The notes beneath the pieces are model-generated. The model worked only from the letters and a program-made list of their open reading frames with translations. It was not told where the DNA came from and ran no database searches. A stretch of DNA of 41,528 bases. Origin: JBFEUI01 sp041547565. Lineage in GTDB: Bacteria; Pseudomonadota; Gammaproteobacteria; Thiohalomonadales; Thiohalomonadaceae. Location of the stretch: NCBI GenBank assembly GCA_041547565.1, contig JBFEUI010000012.1, forward strand, positions 1 through 41,528. The letters are read 5' to 3'. A program made the position numbers and the translations under genes. Numbering within the stretch: position 1 is the stretch's first letter; each line of letters begins with the position of its first letter. This document shows positions 16,312 through 24,794 of the stretch, in pieces.

Positions 16312-16761
16312 ATGGAAGTCATTCTGTTAGAAAAAGTACGTAACCTGGGTAATCTGGGCGACAAGGTAAACGTGAAGTCCGGCTATGGCCGTAATTTCCT
16401 CATTCCGCAGAGCAAGGCGGTCATGGCCACCAAGGAGAATGTGGAGAAGTTCGAGGCCCGTCGCGCCGAACTGGAAGCTAAGGCCGCTGAGGAACTGGCC
16501 GCTGCCCAGGCACGCGCCGAGAAGCTGGCCGAAGTGGCTGAAGTCACCATTCCCGCCAATGCCGGTGAAGAGGGTAAGCTGTTCGGTTCCGTTGCGGCAT
16601 CCGATATCGTCGACGCATTGAGCGCGGCCGGTGTTGAGGTGGAGAAGCGCGAGGTGCTGCTGCCTGAGGGACCCATCCGCCAGCTTGGTGAATTCGATAT
16701 CGAACTGGCCCTGCATACCGACGTGACCCAGGTCATCAAGGTCAAGATCGAGGCCGAGTAA
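16312..16761 (+). CDS. rplI: 50S ribosomal protein L9
   Basis: A 149-residue L9. The N-terminal rRNA-binding domain reads MEVILLEKVRNLGNLGDKV then GYGRNFLIPQSKAV. It is followed by the long connecting helix (about 41-75, rich in Glu, Ala and Arg) and the C-terminal domain. It is the last ribosomal gene of the cluster and is ended by a strong terminator. Confidence 0.98.
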   Translation: MEVILLEKVRNLGNLGDKVNVKSGYGRNFLIPQSKAVMATKENVEKFEARRAELEAKAAEELAAAQARAEKLAEVAEVTIPANAGEEGKLFGSVAASDIVDALSAAGVEVEKREVLLPEGPIRQLGEFDIELALHTDVTQVIKVKIEAE

Positions 16762-16774
16762 TACCGGCTCTATG

Positions 16775-16810
16775 CCCGCTATCCCGTTTTTTCGGGATGG
16801 CGGGTTTTTT
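16775..16810 (+). terminator. Intrinsic terminator of rplI
   Basis: A 12-bp stem CCCGCTATCCCG / CGGGATGGCGGG (one G-U pair) with a T6 loop and a T6 tail, 13 bases past the rplI stop. Confidence 0.93.
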
Positions 16811-16907
16811 CGCTTCAAACCGGCCGGCTCATCGAGTACCCTGTACTGATATCGTAAACAGCCAGTGATAGGCTGTGTTATTCCAGTGTGTTTAGGTATT
16901 CAAGCGT

Positions 16908-18305
16908 ATGCAGGATCCTGTTGTCTCAATCGGGCGAGATGATGCCACCCAGTCGGTCAAGGTACCGCCACACTCCATAGAAGCCGAGCAGTCGGTGCTC
17001 GGTGGATTGATGCTCGACAACGAGGCCTGGGACCGTGTTGCCGATCAGGTTGGGGAAACGGATTTCTACCGGCGCGACCACCGCCTTATCTTCAGTGCCA
17101 TCAGCCACCTTGCCGAAGAGAGCAGCCCCTTCGATGTGATCACCCTCTCCGAGTGGCTGGACAAGCACGGTGAGCTGGAAAATGTCGGTGGCTTTTCCTA
17201 TCTGGGCTCCCTCGCCAACAACACACCCAGTGCTGCCAATATCAAGGCCTATGCGGCAATCGTTCGCGAACGCTCGGTGCTGCGTCAGCTTATCAACGTT
17301 TCCAACCAGATCGCCGACAGCGCCTTCAGCCCCGAGGGGCGCAAGGTCCATGAACTGCTCGATGAAGCGGAAAAGCGTGTTTTCGAGATCGCCGATCAGG
17401 GGGCCCGGAACCGCAAGGGATTCATCGGTATGAAAGACCTGCTGGTCAAGGCAGTCGATCGCATCGACTACCTGTTCCAGCAGGACAATCCGATCACCGG
17501 GGTTGCCACCGGCTTTGACGATTTCGATGAGATGACCTCGGGGCTGCAGAACTCCGATCTGGTTATTATTGCCGGGCGTCCCGCCATGGGTAAGACCACC
17601 TTTGCGATGAATATCGCCGAAAATGCTGCAATCAAGAACCAGGTGCCGGTGGCTGTATTTTCCATGGAGATGCCTGGCGAGCAGCTGGCGATGCGCATGA
17701 TGTCCTCGTTGGGGCGTATTGATGCGCACAAGATGCGTACCGGAAAGATGGATGACGACGACTGGCCGCGCCTGACCTCCGCCGTCGGCATCCTCTCCGA
17801 GGCGCCCATCTATATCGACGATACCCCCGGGCTGACACCCACGGACCTGCGCGCACGTGCCCGTCGCCTAGTGCGAGAACACGGTCTGGGCATGATTGTG
17901 GTCGATTACCTGCAGCTGATGCAGGTGGCTGGCGGTTCGGAAAATCGTGCCACGGAAATCTCAGAGATATCCCGTTCGCTCAAGGGGCTGGCCAAGGAGT
18001 TGAATGTCCCGGTTGTTGCCCTGTCCCAGCTCAACCGCAGCCTGGAACAGCGCCCCAACAAGCGGCCCGTGATGTCGGACCTGCGTGAGTCGGGGGCGAT
18101 CGAGCAGGATGCGGACATCATCATCTTTATCTACAGGGACGAGGTCTACAATGAGGACAGCCCGGACAAGGGCACGGCAGAGGTCATTATCGGGAAACAG
18201 CGTAATGGTCCCATCGGCACCACGCGGCTGACCTTCCTGGGCAAGTACACCCGCTTTGAGAATTTCACCCCTGGTGAATATGCCGCCGTAGAAGGACCGG
18301 CTTGA
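16908..18305 (+). CDS. dnaB: Replicative DNA helicase DnaB
   Basis: The 465-residue hexameric helicase unwinds DNA at the replication fork. The N-terminal domain starts near PPHSIEAEQSVLGGLMLDN. The RecA-like C-terminal domain carries Walker A GRPAMGKTT at about residues 222-230, Walker B IVVDYLQLM and the DLRESGAIEQDAD block. No intein is present; the length is standard. Its stop shares one base with the alr start (TGATG), suggesting coupling. Confidence 0.98.
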   Translation: MQDPVVSIGRDDATQSVKVPPHSIEAEQSVLGGLMLDNEAWDRVADQVGETDFYRRDHRLIFSAISHLAEESSPFDVITLSEWLDKHGELENVGGFSYLGSLANNTPSAANIKAYAAIVRERSVLRQLINVSNQIADSAFSPEGRKVHELLDEAEKRVFEIADQGARNRKGFIGMKDLLVKAVDRIDYLFQQDNPITGVATGFDDFDEMTSGLQNSDLVIIAGRPAMGKTTFAMNIAENAAIKNQVPVAVFSMEMPGEQLAMRMMSSLGRIDAHKMRTGKMDDDDWPRLTSAVGILSEAPIYIDDTPGLTPTDLRARARRLVREHGLGMIVVDYLQLMQVAGGSENRATEISEISRSLKGLAKELNVPVVALSQLNRSLEQRPNKRPVMSDLRESGAIEQDADIIIFIYRDEVYNEDSPDKGTAEVIIGKQRNGPIGTTRLTFLGKYTRFENFTPGEYAAVEGPA

Positions 18306-19384
18306 TGCGCAGAACGCAGGTCCTGATCAGCCTGCCCGCCCTTCGTCACAATCTACAACGGGTCCGTGAGACTGTGCCGCAGTCGCGTATCCTGGCGGCG
18401 GTGAAGGCAAACGGCTACGGACACGGTCTCGAGCGCGTTGCGCGGACGCTCGATGCTGCCGACGGTTTCGGCGTGGCGCGCCTGAGCGAGGCGGTGGCGT
18501 TGCGCAAGGCGGGCGAAACACGGCCGATTGTGCTGCTCGAGGGGGTTTTCGACGCCGAGGAGCTGGGTACCGCAATCCACTACGGCTTCGAACTGGTGCT
18601 TCACCAGGCCTATCAAATCGCTTTGCTGGAACAGGCCAAACTCTCCAGCCCTTTGGCCGTCTGGCTCAAGCTCGATACCGGGATGCACCGTCTCGGTTTT
18701 CCCCCCGAACAGGCTAGAGAGCAGTTTCAGCGCCTGACAATTCCGGGGCAGGGGATTGAATTTCGGGGTTTCATGACTCATCTGGCCAATGCCGATGATC
18801 GTCGTGATCCGACCACGACCGAACAGCTGAAGCGGTTCAACCTGGCCACCGAGGGGATGGCCGGTGCCCACTCTGTCGCCAATTCGGCAGGTATCCTCGG
18901 CTGGCCGGACAGCCACAGTGACTGGGTCCGCCCCGGTATTATGCTCTACGGCGTATCCCCCTTCCTCGGTGGCACGGGCGCTGATGAGAATCTGCGTCCG
19001 GTAATGACGCTCAAATCACAGATCATCGCCATCAATCAGCTGCAAAAAGGGGATGCGGTCGGTTATGGCGGCACCTGGCGCTGCAGCGAGGAGATGCCGG
19101 TCGGCGTGGTGGCAATCGGCTACGGCGACGGTTATCCGCGCCATGCCCCATCGGGTACCCCGGTGCTGGTGAACGACACACGCGTGCAGCTGGTCGGGCG
19201 GGTGTCGATGGATATGATCACCGTGGACCTTCGCGGTTGCCCGGATGTGGCCGTTGGTGACGAGGTCACCTTGTGGGGGGAGGGGCTGGCGGTGGAGGAG
19301 ATTGCCGCCGCCTCGGGCACCATTGCCTATGAGCTGCTGTGTGGGGTCACCCAGCGTGTGCAGAGTCTCGAACTGACCGAGTAG
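18305..19384 (+). CDS. alr: Alanine racemase
   Basis: The 359-residue PLP enzyme supplies D-alanine for peptidoglycan. The PLP lysine is Lys34 in AAVKANGYGHG, and the catalytic tyrosine lies in GYGDGYPRH. The N-terminal TIM barrel and C-terminal beta domain are both present. ATG 18305 overlaps the dnaB stop; a TTG at 18302 is in frame but less likely. dnaB-alr is a conserved gammaproteobacterial pair. Confidence 0.96.
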   Translation: MRRTQVLISLPALRHNLQRVRETVPQSRILAAVKANGYGHGLERVARTLDAADGFGVARLSEAVALRKAGETRPIVLLEGVFDAEELGTAIHYGFELVLHQAYQIALLEQAKLSSPLAVWLKLDTGMHRLGFPPEQAREQFQRLTIPGQGIEFRGFMTHLANADDRRDPTTTEQLKRFNLATEGMAGAHSVANSAGILGWPDSHSDWVRPGIMLYGVSPFLGGTGADENLRPVMTLKSQIIAINQLQKGDAVGYGGTWRCSEEMPVGVVAIGYGDGYPRHAPSGTPVLVNDTRVQLVGRVSMDMITVDLRGCPDVAVGDEVTLWGEGLAVEEIAAASGTIAYELLCGVTQRVQSLELTE

Positions 19385-19396
19385 GGTGCCGGAGCG

Positions 19397-19852
19397 ATGC
19401 AGCCCCACTGGCCACAAATAGGTGTCGGTGCCGTGGTGCAGCGTGATGGGTGCGTGTTACTGGTGCGCCGCGGTACAGCGCCCTATGCCCATCGCTGGGC
19501 CATCCCCGGCGGTCGCCAGCGCCCCGGTGAGACACTGCAGCAGGCCGCAGAACGCGAAATATTGGAAGAGACAGGTATTCGTATCCGCGCTGGGAAACTC
19601 ATCTATCACACCGAATATATCGAACATGATGCCTCGGGTGGGGTGCGTTACCACTACGTGATTCTCGATCTTGAGGGAGAGTACCTGGACGGTGAGCCTG
19701 TTGCAGGGGATGATGCGTTGGAGGCGCGCTGGGTGAATCTGGCAGATGCCGCACAACTGGATCTGAACGATACCACGCGGGTCGCACTCGAACGGTTGTT
19801 TCCGGCGTTGCGCCAAGGTGCCGGTGAAACGGCTAGCGGGGACAGGGACTAG
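19397..19852 (+). CDS. Nudix hydrolase
   Basis: A 151-residue Nudix protein with a perfect box, G39-x5-E45-x7-R53-E54-x2-E57-E58-x-G60. The N-terminal GVGAVVQRDGCVLLVRRG resembles ADP-ribose or NADH pyrophosphatase-type and MutT-like members; the substrate cannot be told from sequence. It lies 12 bases after alr and 7 before radA, so probably in the same operon. A housecleaning role beside a DNA repair gene is plausible but inferred. Confidence 0.88.
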   Translation: MQPHWPQIGVGAVVQRDGCVLLVRRGTAPYAHRWAIPGGRQRPGETLQQAAEREILEETGIRIRAGKLIYHTEYIEHDASGGVRYHYVILDLEGEYLDGEPVAGDDALEARWVNLADAAQLDLNDTTRVALERLFPALRQGAGETASGDRD

Positions 19853-19859
19853 GACAAAC

Positions 19860-21221
19860 ATGGCCAAAAACAAGATCAGCTACAACTGCAGCGAGTGCGG
19901 GGCGGTGAGCCCGAAATGGGCGGGGCAGTGCGGTGAGTGCGGCGCCTGGAACACCCTTAGCGAGGTGGCGGTGGCGGCCACCTCTGCCAAAGGACGTTTT
20001 GCCGGTTACGCCGGGATGGCCGCTGATTTGAAGGTGCAACGGCTGGCTGAGGTTGCGCCAGATGATGTCGAGCGGGTGGCGACCGGTATCGGTGAGTTCG
20101 ATCGGGTTCTGGGCGGTGGGCTGGTGCCCGGCTCGGTGGTGTTGATTGGCGGCGATCCGGGGATCGGCAAATCCACCCTACTGGTCCAGTCACTGGCGCG
20201 GCTCGGCAGGCAGTTTAAAACACTCTATGTCAGTGGTGAGGAATCCCCGCAGCAGGTCGGGATGCGGGCCCGGCGCCTGAAACTTGAGCTTGATTCTCTC
20301 AATATGCTGGCGGAGACACGGGTGGAGGGTATCCTGGCCACCACGGCCAGGGAGAAGCCGCAGGTGCTGGTCGTCGACTCCATTCAAACGGTCTACAGTG
20401 AACAGCTGCAGTCGGCGCCGGGTTCTGTGGCACAGGTGCGGGAAACCGCAGCCCAACTGGTGCGCTATGCCAAGCAGAGCGGGGCGGCGCTGTTTCTGGT
20501 TGGCCACGTGACCAAGGAGGGGCAACTGGCCGGTCCCCGGGTGCTGGAGCATATGGTCGATACCGTGCTCTACTTTGAGGGGGACAGCGGCAGCCGTTAC
20601 CGGGTGATCCGGGCCTTCAAAAACCGCTTTGGTGCGGTAAACGAACTGGGCGTGTTCGCCATGACCGAACTGGGACTGAAGGAAGTGGCCAATCCTTCGG
20701 CAATCTTTCTTTCGCGTCACGAGAGCGATGTGCCGGGCAGTGCCATTATGGTAACGCTGGAAGGCAGTCGCCCGCTGCTGGTCGAGGTTCAGTCACTGGT
20801 CGATGAGAGCCACTTGAGCAATCCGCGTCGGGTGACGGTGGGCCTGGAGAACAACCGGCTGGCAATGCTGCTGGCGGTGCTGCATCGTCACGGCGGCGTC
20901 GCCACCTATGATCAGGATGTCTTCGCCAATGTTGTTGGCGGCGTGCGCGTGACTGAAACCGGGGCTGACCTGGCGGTGCTGCTGGCCATCATATCCAGCC
21001 TGCACAACCGGCCGCTGCCACAGGGGCTGGTGGTCTTCGGTGAGGTGGGGCTGGCCGGTGAGATTCGACCGGTACCGAACGGCCAGGAGCGGTTGAGGGA
21101 AGCGGCGAAACACGGCTTTACCCGGGCGATCGTGCCCCGCGCAAACCGTCCCAAACAGGCCGTGGAGGGTATTGAAGTGGTGGGTGTCAGCCGGCTGGCG
21201 GAGGCACTGGAGCAGATCTAG
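19860..21221 (+). CDS. radA: DNA repair protein RadA
   Basis: A 453-residue RecA-like branch-migration ATPase acting in homologous recombination. An N-terminal zinc finger has Cys10, Cys13, Cys24 and Cys27 (CSECG...CGECG). Walker A GGDPGIGKST is at 97-106, the RadA-specific KNRFG motif is present, and the C-terminal Lon-protease-like domain includes GEVGLAGEIRPV. ATG 19860 gives the family N terminus; the open frame upstream is not RadA-like. Confidence 0.97.
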   Translation: MAKNKISYNCSECGAVSPKWAGQCGECGAWNTLSEVAVAATSAKGRFAGYAGMAADLKVQRLAEVAPDDVERVATGIGEFDRVLGGGLVPGSVVLIGGDPGIGKSTLLVQSLARLGRQFKTLYVSGEESPQQVGMRARRLKLELDSLNMLAETRVEGILATTAREKPQVLVVDSIQTVYSEQLQSAPGSVAQVRETAAQLVRYAKQSGAALFLVGHVTKEGQLAGPRVLEHMVDTVLYFEGDSGSRYRVIRAFKNRFGAVNELGVFAMTELGLKEVANPSAIFLSRHESDVPGSAIMVTLEGSRPLLVEVQSLVDESHLSNPRRVTVGLENNRLAMLLAVLHRHGGVATYDQDVFANVVGGVRVTETGADLAVLLAIISSLHNRPLPQGLVVFGEVGLAGEIRPVPNGQERLREAAKHGFTRAIVPRANRPKQAVEGIEVVGVSRLAEALEQI

Positions 21222-21235
21222 CGACGAGGCGCTAG
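21218..21235. terminator. Short palindrome at the radA/PilZ convergence
   Basis: CTAGCG / CGCTAG with a 6-base loop holds both convergent stop codons. There is no U-tract, so terminator function is doubtful. Confidence 0.3.
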
Positions 21236-21618
21236 TTACTGTGGACGCGGATTAGATCGCTCAACTCACGTTCCAGTTCGGCTTCATCCCCCACATTGAG
21301 TTCAACGATTCGGCGCAGGTGCGAGATGCTGTCCAGGTCGATGTGATCGCAGCGGAAGCCCAGGTGCCGTTCGTCACTGTGCGTCAGGGTGACCGCCATG
21401 CTGATGGTGACCTCACACTGGGCCAGGAAGATAGTCAGTGAGCAGGTGTTGCCGGTGTCAAGCTGAAAGCCGTCCGGCCGGCTAACCAGCGCGCCCTTGA
21501 GGGAGACGTCCAGCAGGACGCTTCTCCAGAGGCTGCCATTGCAGTCGAGTTCAACCTCGCCATCCATGACGATCCGGGTAAAGTGGCGTTTATCGCTGTC
21601 GCTTCTCTGGCTACACAT
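21232..21618 (-). CDS. PilZ domain protein (c-di-GMP receptor)
   Basis: A 128-residue, single-domain PilZ protein. It has both c-di-GMP-binding motifs: RxxxR at residues 11-15 (RHFTR) and DxSxxG at 37-42 (DVSLKG). It therefore probably binds c-di-GMP and passes the signal to a partner, perhaps the FHA protein encoded 33 bases upstream. The C terminus is an acidic helix (VGDEAELERELSDLI). Last gene of the minus-strand group. Confidence 0.85.
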   Translation of the reverse strand: MCSQRSDSDKRHFTRIVMDGEVELDCNGSLWRSVLLDVSLKGALVSRPDGFQLDTGNTCSLTIFLAQCEVTISMAVTLTHSDERHLGFRCDHIDLDSISHLRRIVELNVGDEAELERELSDLIRVHSN

Positions 21619-21651
21619 CGGCCTACATCCCTTTTCTCTGGTGACAGGTCA

Positions 21652-22269
21652 CTATTCGAGTGAAAACAGCAGCTTAACGTTGCCTATTTGTATGACATCG
21701 CCGTCCTGGAGGTGATAGGTCGATTCACCGATCGACTTGTCGTTGACTGCGGGGGCGTTTTTTCCCTCAAGATGCGACAGGAAGAAGCCGTCGTTGCGGC
21801 GTGCAATGACGGCGGTCTGAACGCCGGGTTTACCCAGATTGGTCAGGTTTTTGTTGAGACTGATGGTTTTGCCCAGATTCTGGCCGGAGAGAATTTGCAG
21901 CCAGGCCTTCTTGTGCCGGGTGCTCTCTGCTACCGACTGCAGTGAAATTTCGGCACCGGACTCGTTTCTGGGAGCCTCCACATCGGAGTGGGTGTAGATA
22001 AGGGTGTGCTTGCCCACGCGGATATGCTCATCGTCTTCAAGGATGTGCGTATCCACCTTTTTGTCGTTCACGAAGGTGCCGGCTTCCGTATCGTTATCCA
22101 CCAGAATCGACTGATTGGATTTGGTGGTAATGACGGCATGCTGGGGGCTGACAGCCAGGCTGTCGATAAATATTTCACACGACGGATCACTGCCGACAGT
22201 CATCTTTCCCTGCTGCAGCGGGAACACGCGCAGTACCTTGTCCTTGAATTTAAGTGTCAATGTTGACAC
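21652..22269 (-). CDS. Protein with two FHA domains
   Basis: A 205-residue cytoplasmic protein. The first FHA domain (about 3-95) has VGSDPSC, VSPQHAV (Ser41, His44) and GTFVND (Gly64-Asn68); the usual Arg of the GR motif is Ser27. A second, more diverged FHA-like domain (about 120-205) has TNLGKPGVQTAVI and PAVNDKSIG...LQDGDVIQIG. FHA domains bind phosphothreonine peptides, so a Ser/Thr kinase partner is expected but none is in the window. GTG 22269 was chosen because GGAGGG lies 6 bases upstream (22276-22281); the TTG at 22299 precedes that site. Confidence 0.85.
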   Translation of the reverse strand: MSTLTLKFKDKVLRVFPLQQGKMTVGSDPSCEIFIDSLAVSPQHAVITTKSNQSILVDNDTEAGTFVNDKKVDTHILEDDEHIRVGKHTLIYTHSDVEAPRNESGAEISLQSVAESTRHKKAWLQILSGQNLGKTISLNKNLTNLGKPGVQTAVIARRNDGFFLSHLEGKNAPAVNDKSIGESTYHLQDGDVIQIGNVKLLFSLE

Positions 22270-22302
22270 CGACCACCCTCCATCATTGTTATATATCAAG
22301 CA

Positions 22303-22308
22303 ATTATA
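22303..22308 (-). promoter_or_regulatory. Possible -10 box for the FHA-PilZ pair
   Basis: A minus-strand TATAAT about 34 bases upstream of the FHA start. No good -35 is seen. It might give the FHA and PilZ genes a promoter separate from corB. Confidence 0.35.
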
Positions 22309-22347
22309 AGCATAACCTTGAGTTGATGGTATAGTTTTTCGCGTTCG

Positions 22348-23637
22348 TCAGTGCCGATTTTGTGCTGCGCGGCGTTCGCGGAAAGCCGGATCGATACGTA
22401 CCGTTTTCACCGCATTGCTGCTGGTTTGCACAATTTCGATGGGGTAGTCGGCGAGCAGCAGGCTGGTGCCTGCCTCCGGTATGGTTTCGAGATACTCCAC
22501 GATCATGCCGTTGAGTGTTTTGGCGCCGTCCGTGGGCAGGGTCCACTTCATCACCCGGTTAAGCTCACGAATGTTCGCGCTGCCGTCAACAAGGTAGGTG
22601 CCGTCTTCCTGCGGATGGATGTCCTTGCTGCTGGTCGCCGGGTCCGTGGTGAACTCCCCGACAATCTCCTCCAGGATATCATCGAGGGTGACCAGTCCCT
22701 GGATGTCACCATATTCGTCCACCACCAGTGCGATACGTCGGCGCTGCTTCTGGAAATTGAGCAGTTGTGTATTCAGTGGCGTCGCTTCAGGCACAAAGTA
22801 GGTCTCCCTGACCATCTCCTGGAAGCCTTCCATGGTCAGGCTTTTGTTGCGTTGCAGATCCAGTACGTTTCGCAGGTGCACAATTCCCACTACATTATCG
22901 ATACTGTCGCGGTACACCGGCAGCCGCGTGTGCTGGCTGTTGGACAGTTGCTTCAGGATCTCGTCCCACTCATCGTTCAGATCGATGCCCGCAACTTCAT
23001 TACGCGGCACCATGATGTCTTCCACCGTCACCTTCTCAAGGTCCAGTATGCTGAGCAGCATCTGCTGGTGTCGCTGTGGGATCATGGCGCCGGCCTCGGT
23101 GACGACGGTACGCAACTCTTCCTGGCTCAGGCTGTGTTGATCGGCGTCGCTCGGGTGCACTCCGAGCAGGCGCAACAGGCCGTTTGCGATGATGTTGATC
23201 AGCCAGACCAACGGGTAGAACAGCTTTAACAGGGGGCCAAGTATAAAACTGGCGGGGAAGGCGAAACGCTCGGGGTGCAGGGCGGCCAGGGTCTTGGGTG
23301 TCACCTCTGCAAACAGCAGGATGACAACGGTCAGGATGAAGGTCGCTGCCCACACCCCGTTGTCTCCCAACAGCCTGATTGCGATGACTGTTGCGACCGC
23401 CGAGGCGAGGATATTGACGAAGTTGTTTCCCAATAAAATGATGCCGATCAGCCTGTCTGGGCGTTGCAGCAGTTTACTGGCGCGCAGTGCACCGGCATGT
23501 CGGGCCTTGCTCAAATGCCGCAGACGGTAACGATTGAGGCTGATCAGGCCTGTTTCAGAGCCGGAGAAAAATGCAGAGAGAACAATTAATACAATCAGGA
23601 CGCCCAGCAGGACGCCTATGGGTACATCGTTTATCAA
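22348..23637 (-). CDS. corB: CNNM/CBS-domain transporter, CorB (YfjD) type
   Basis: A 429-residue inner-membrane protein. The N-terminal CNNM (DUF21) domain has about four hydrophobic segments and the block SAFFSGSETGLISLNRYRLR. A CBS pair (about 205-325, with VTVEDIMVPRNEV and LVVDEYGDIQGLVTLDDILEEIVGE) and a C-terminal CorC/HlyC domain follow. Family members transport or regulate Mg2+/Co2+. It lies 77 bases after ypjD, the same ypjD-yfjD pairing seen beside ffh in E. coli. Confidence 0.93.
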   Translation of the reverse strand: MINDVPIGVLLGVLIVLIVLSAFFSGSETGLISLNRYRLRHLSKARHAGALRASKLLQRPDRLIGIILLGNNFVNILASAVATVIAIRLLGDNGVWAATFILTVVILLFAEVTPKTLAALHPERFAFPASFILGPLLKLFYPLVWLINIIANGLLRLLGVHPSDADQHSLSQEELRTVVTEAGAMIPQRHQQMLLSILDLEKVTVEDIMVPRNEVAGIDLNDEWDEILKQLSNSQHTRLPVYRDSIDNVVGIVHLRNVLDLQRNKSLTMEGFQEMVRETYFVPEATPLNTQLLNFQKQRRRIALVVDEYGDIQGLVTLDDILEEIVGEFTTDPATSSKDIHPQEDGTYLVDGSANIRELNRVMKWTLPTDGAKTLNGMIVEYLETIPEAGTSLLLADYPIEIVQTSSNAVKTVRIDPAFRERRAAQNRH

Positions 23638-23714
23638 AGAAGGAGAAACCCTGGATTGGAAAAGTGATCGTTATTTCTAAGGGAGATATCACGGCGTGTC
23701 AAGCCGTGAGCCCG

Positions 23715-24515
23715 CTACAGAATCAGTTCCAGCACCATTTTGCTGCCGAAATAGGCCAGCATCAGCACAATGAATCCTGCCAGGGTCCAACGGATGGCGA
23801 TGCGGCCGCGCCAGCCGAATTTCCAACGCCCCCACAGCAGGATGGCAAATACAACCCAGGCGACAACTGAGAGCACGGTCTTGTGGACCAGGTGCTGCTC
23901 GAAGATGTTCTCCAGGTAGGTGGCGCCGGTAACCAGCGACAGGCTGAGCAGCACATAGCCCAGGCCGATGAACTGGAACAGCAATGTCTCCATCGTTTCC
24001 AGCGGCGGCAGGGCGCGGATAAAACCGCCCGGATGGCGGTTGCGCAGCTGACGGTCCTGGATAAACAGCAGCAGGGACTGGACCACCGCAATGCTGAGCA
24101 GGCTGTAGGAGGTCAAAGACAGCAGGATATGGGCCTCGAGACCGGGCGACAGATCGCTGATGGGTGTGCCGGTGTCTGTGGTGATCTGCTGCAGTATCAG
24201 GGCTACGACCGCAATCGGGAGAATGAATACCCCCAGGTTCTCCAGCGGATGTTTCAGTGCGCTCAACAAGACAATCGCCACTACCAGCCAGGCCGTGAGT
24301 GACAATACGTTGAAAAAGGCCAGGTCAATGCCGTTCGCCGTGTACAACGTCTGCACCAGCATGACGGCATGCAGCAGAGCACCGACCATTCCCACGCCCA
24401 GTGCCATGAATTTGCTTTGTTGCGCCGCCATGGCGCCGAGTCTGAGGCGGCGAGTCAGCAGGCCCGCACCGATCAGATACATGGTGGCAGTAATAATGGT
24501 TGTGAATATATTCAT
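23715..24515 (-). CDS. ypjD: CcsA-like cytochrome c assembly-family membrane protein YpjD
   Basis: A 266-residue protein with about eight membrane helices, matching E. coli YpjD (263 aa). It belongs to the CcsA/CcmC-like family through SPGLEAHILLSLTSYSLLSIAVVQ and the C-terminal VHKTVLSVVAWVVFAILLWGRWKFGWRGR block. The role of YpjD itself is not firmly established; haem handling is inferred from the family. ATG 24515 has AAGGAT upstream; an open frame 11 codons longer is less likely. Confidence 0.88.
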   Translation of the reverse strand: MNIFTTIITATMYLIGAGLLTRRLRLGAMAAQQSKFMALGVGMVGALLHAVMLVQTLYTANGIDLAFFNVLSLTAWLVVAIVLLSALKHPLENLGVFILPIAVVALILQQITTDTGTPISDLSPGLEAHILLSLTSYSLLSIAVVQSLLLFIQDRQLRNRHPGGFIRALPPLETMETLLFQFIGLGYVLLSLSLVTGATYLENIFEQHLVHKTVLSVVAWVVFAILLWGRWKFGWRGRIAIRWTLAGFIVLMLAYFGSKMVLELIL

Positions 24516-24622
24516 GCCGTTATCCTTTATATCCGCGCATGATCGCACAAGCCGCAGCCCTATTGAAGGGGCTAGTGTGAACTCGTAACGATATTTGACC
24601 GATAAATGGGCTTTACTTATTG

Positions 24623-24668
24623 ATAACCCTATGATGTTAATTGCATTTGTGTTAATTGATAGGGTTAT
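24623..24668. promoter_or_regulatory. Operator-like dyad with internal direct repeat
   Basis: A perfect 10-bp inverted repeat ATAACCCTAT (24623-24632) / ATAGGGTTAT (24659-24668) encloses two copies of GTTAATTG (24636-24643 and 24651-24658). It lies in the 279-base divergent region between ypjD and the MBL gene, the usual place for a regulator-binding site. The spacing is also compatible with a cruciform or RNA hairpin. Confidence 0.5.
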
Positions 24669-24794
24669 GGGTTAATATTTGAACAGTCTCGTGCGTTTCG
24701 GGGCGATGGTTTAAGGATTCAGACAAGAATAATTGAAGGGCGGTAGGGAGTTTGTGCTCACCAAGTTTTGTGGGTGCATTGCTGGAGATAGTGG

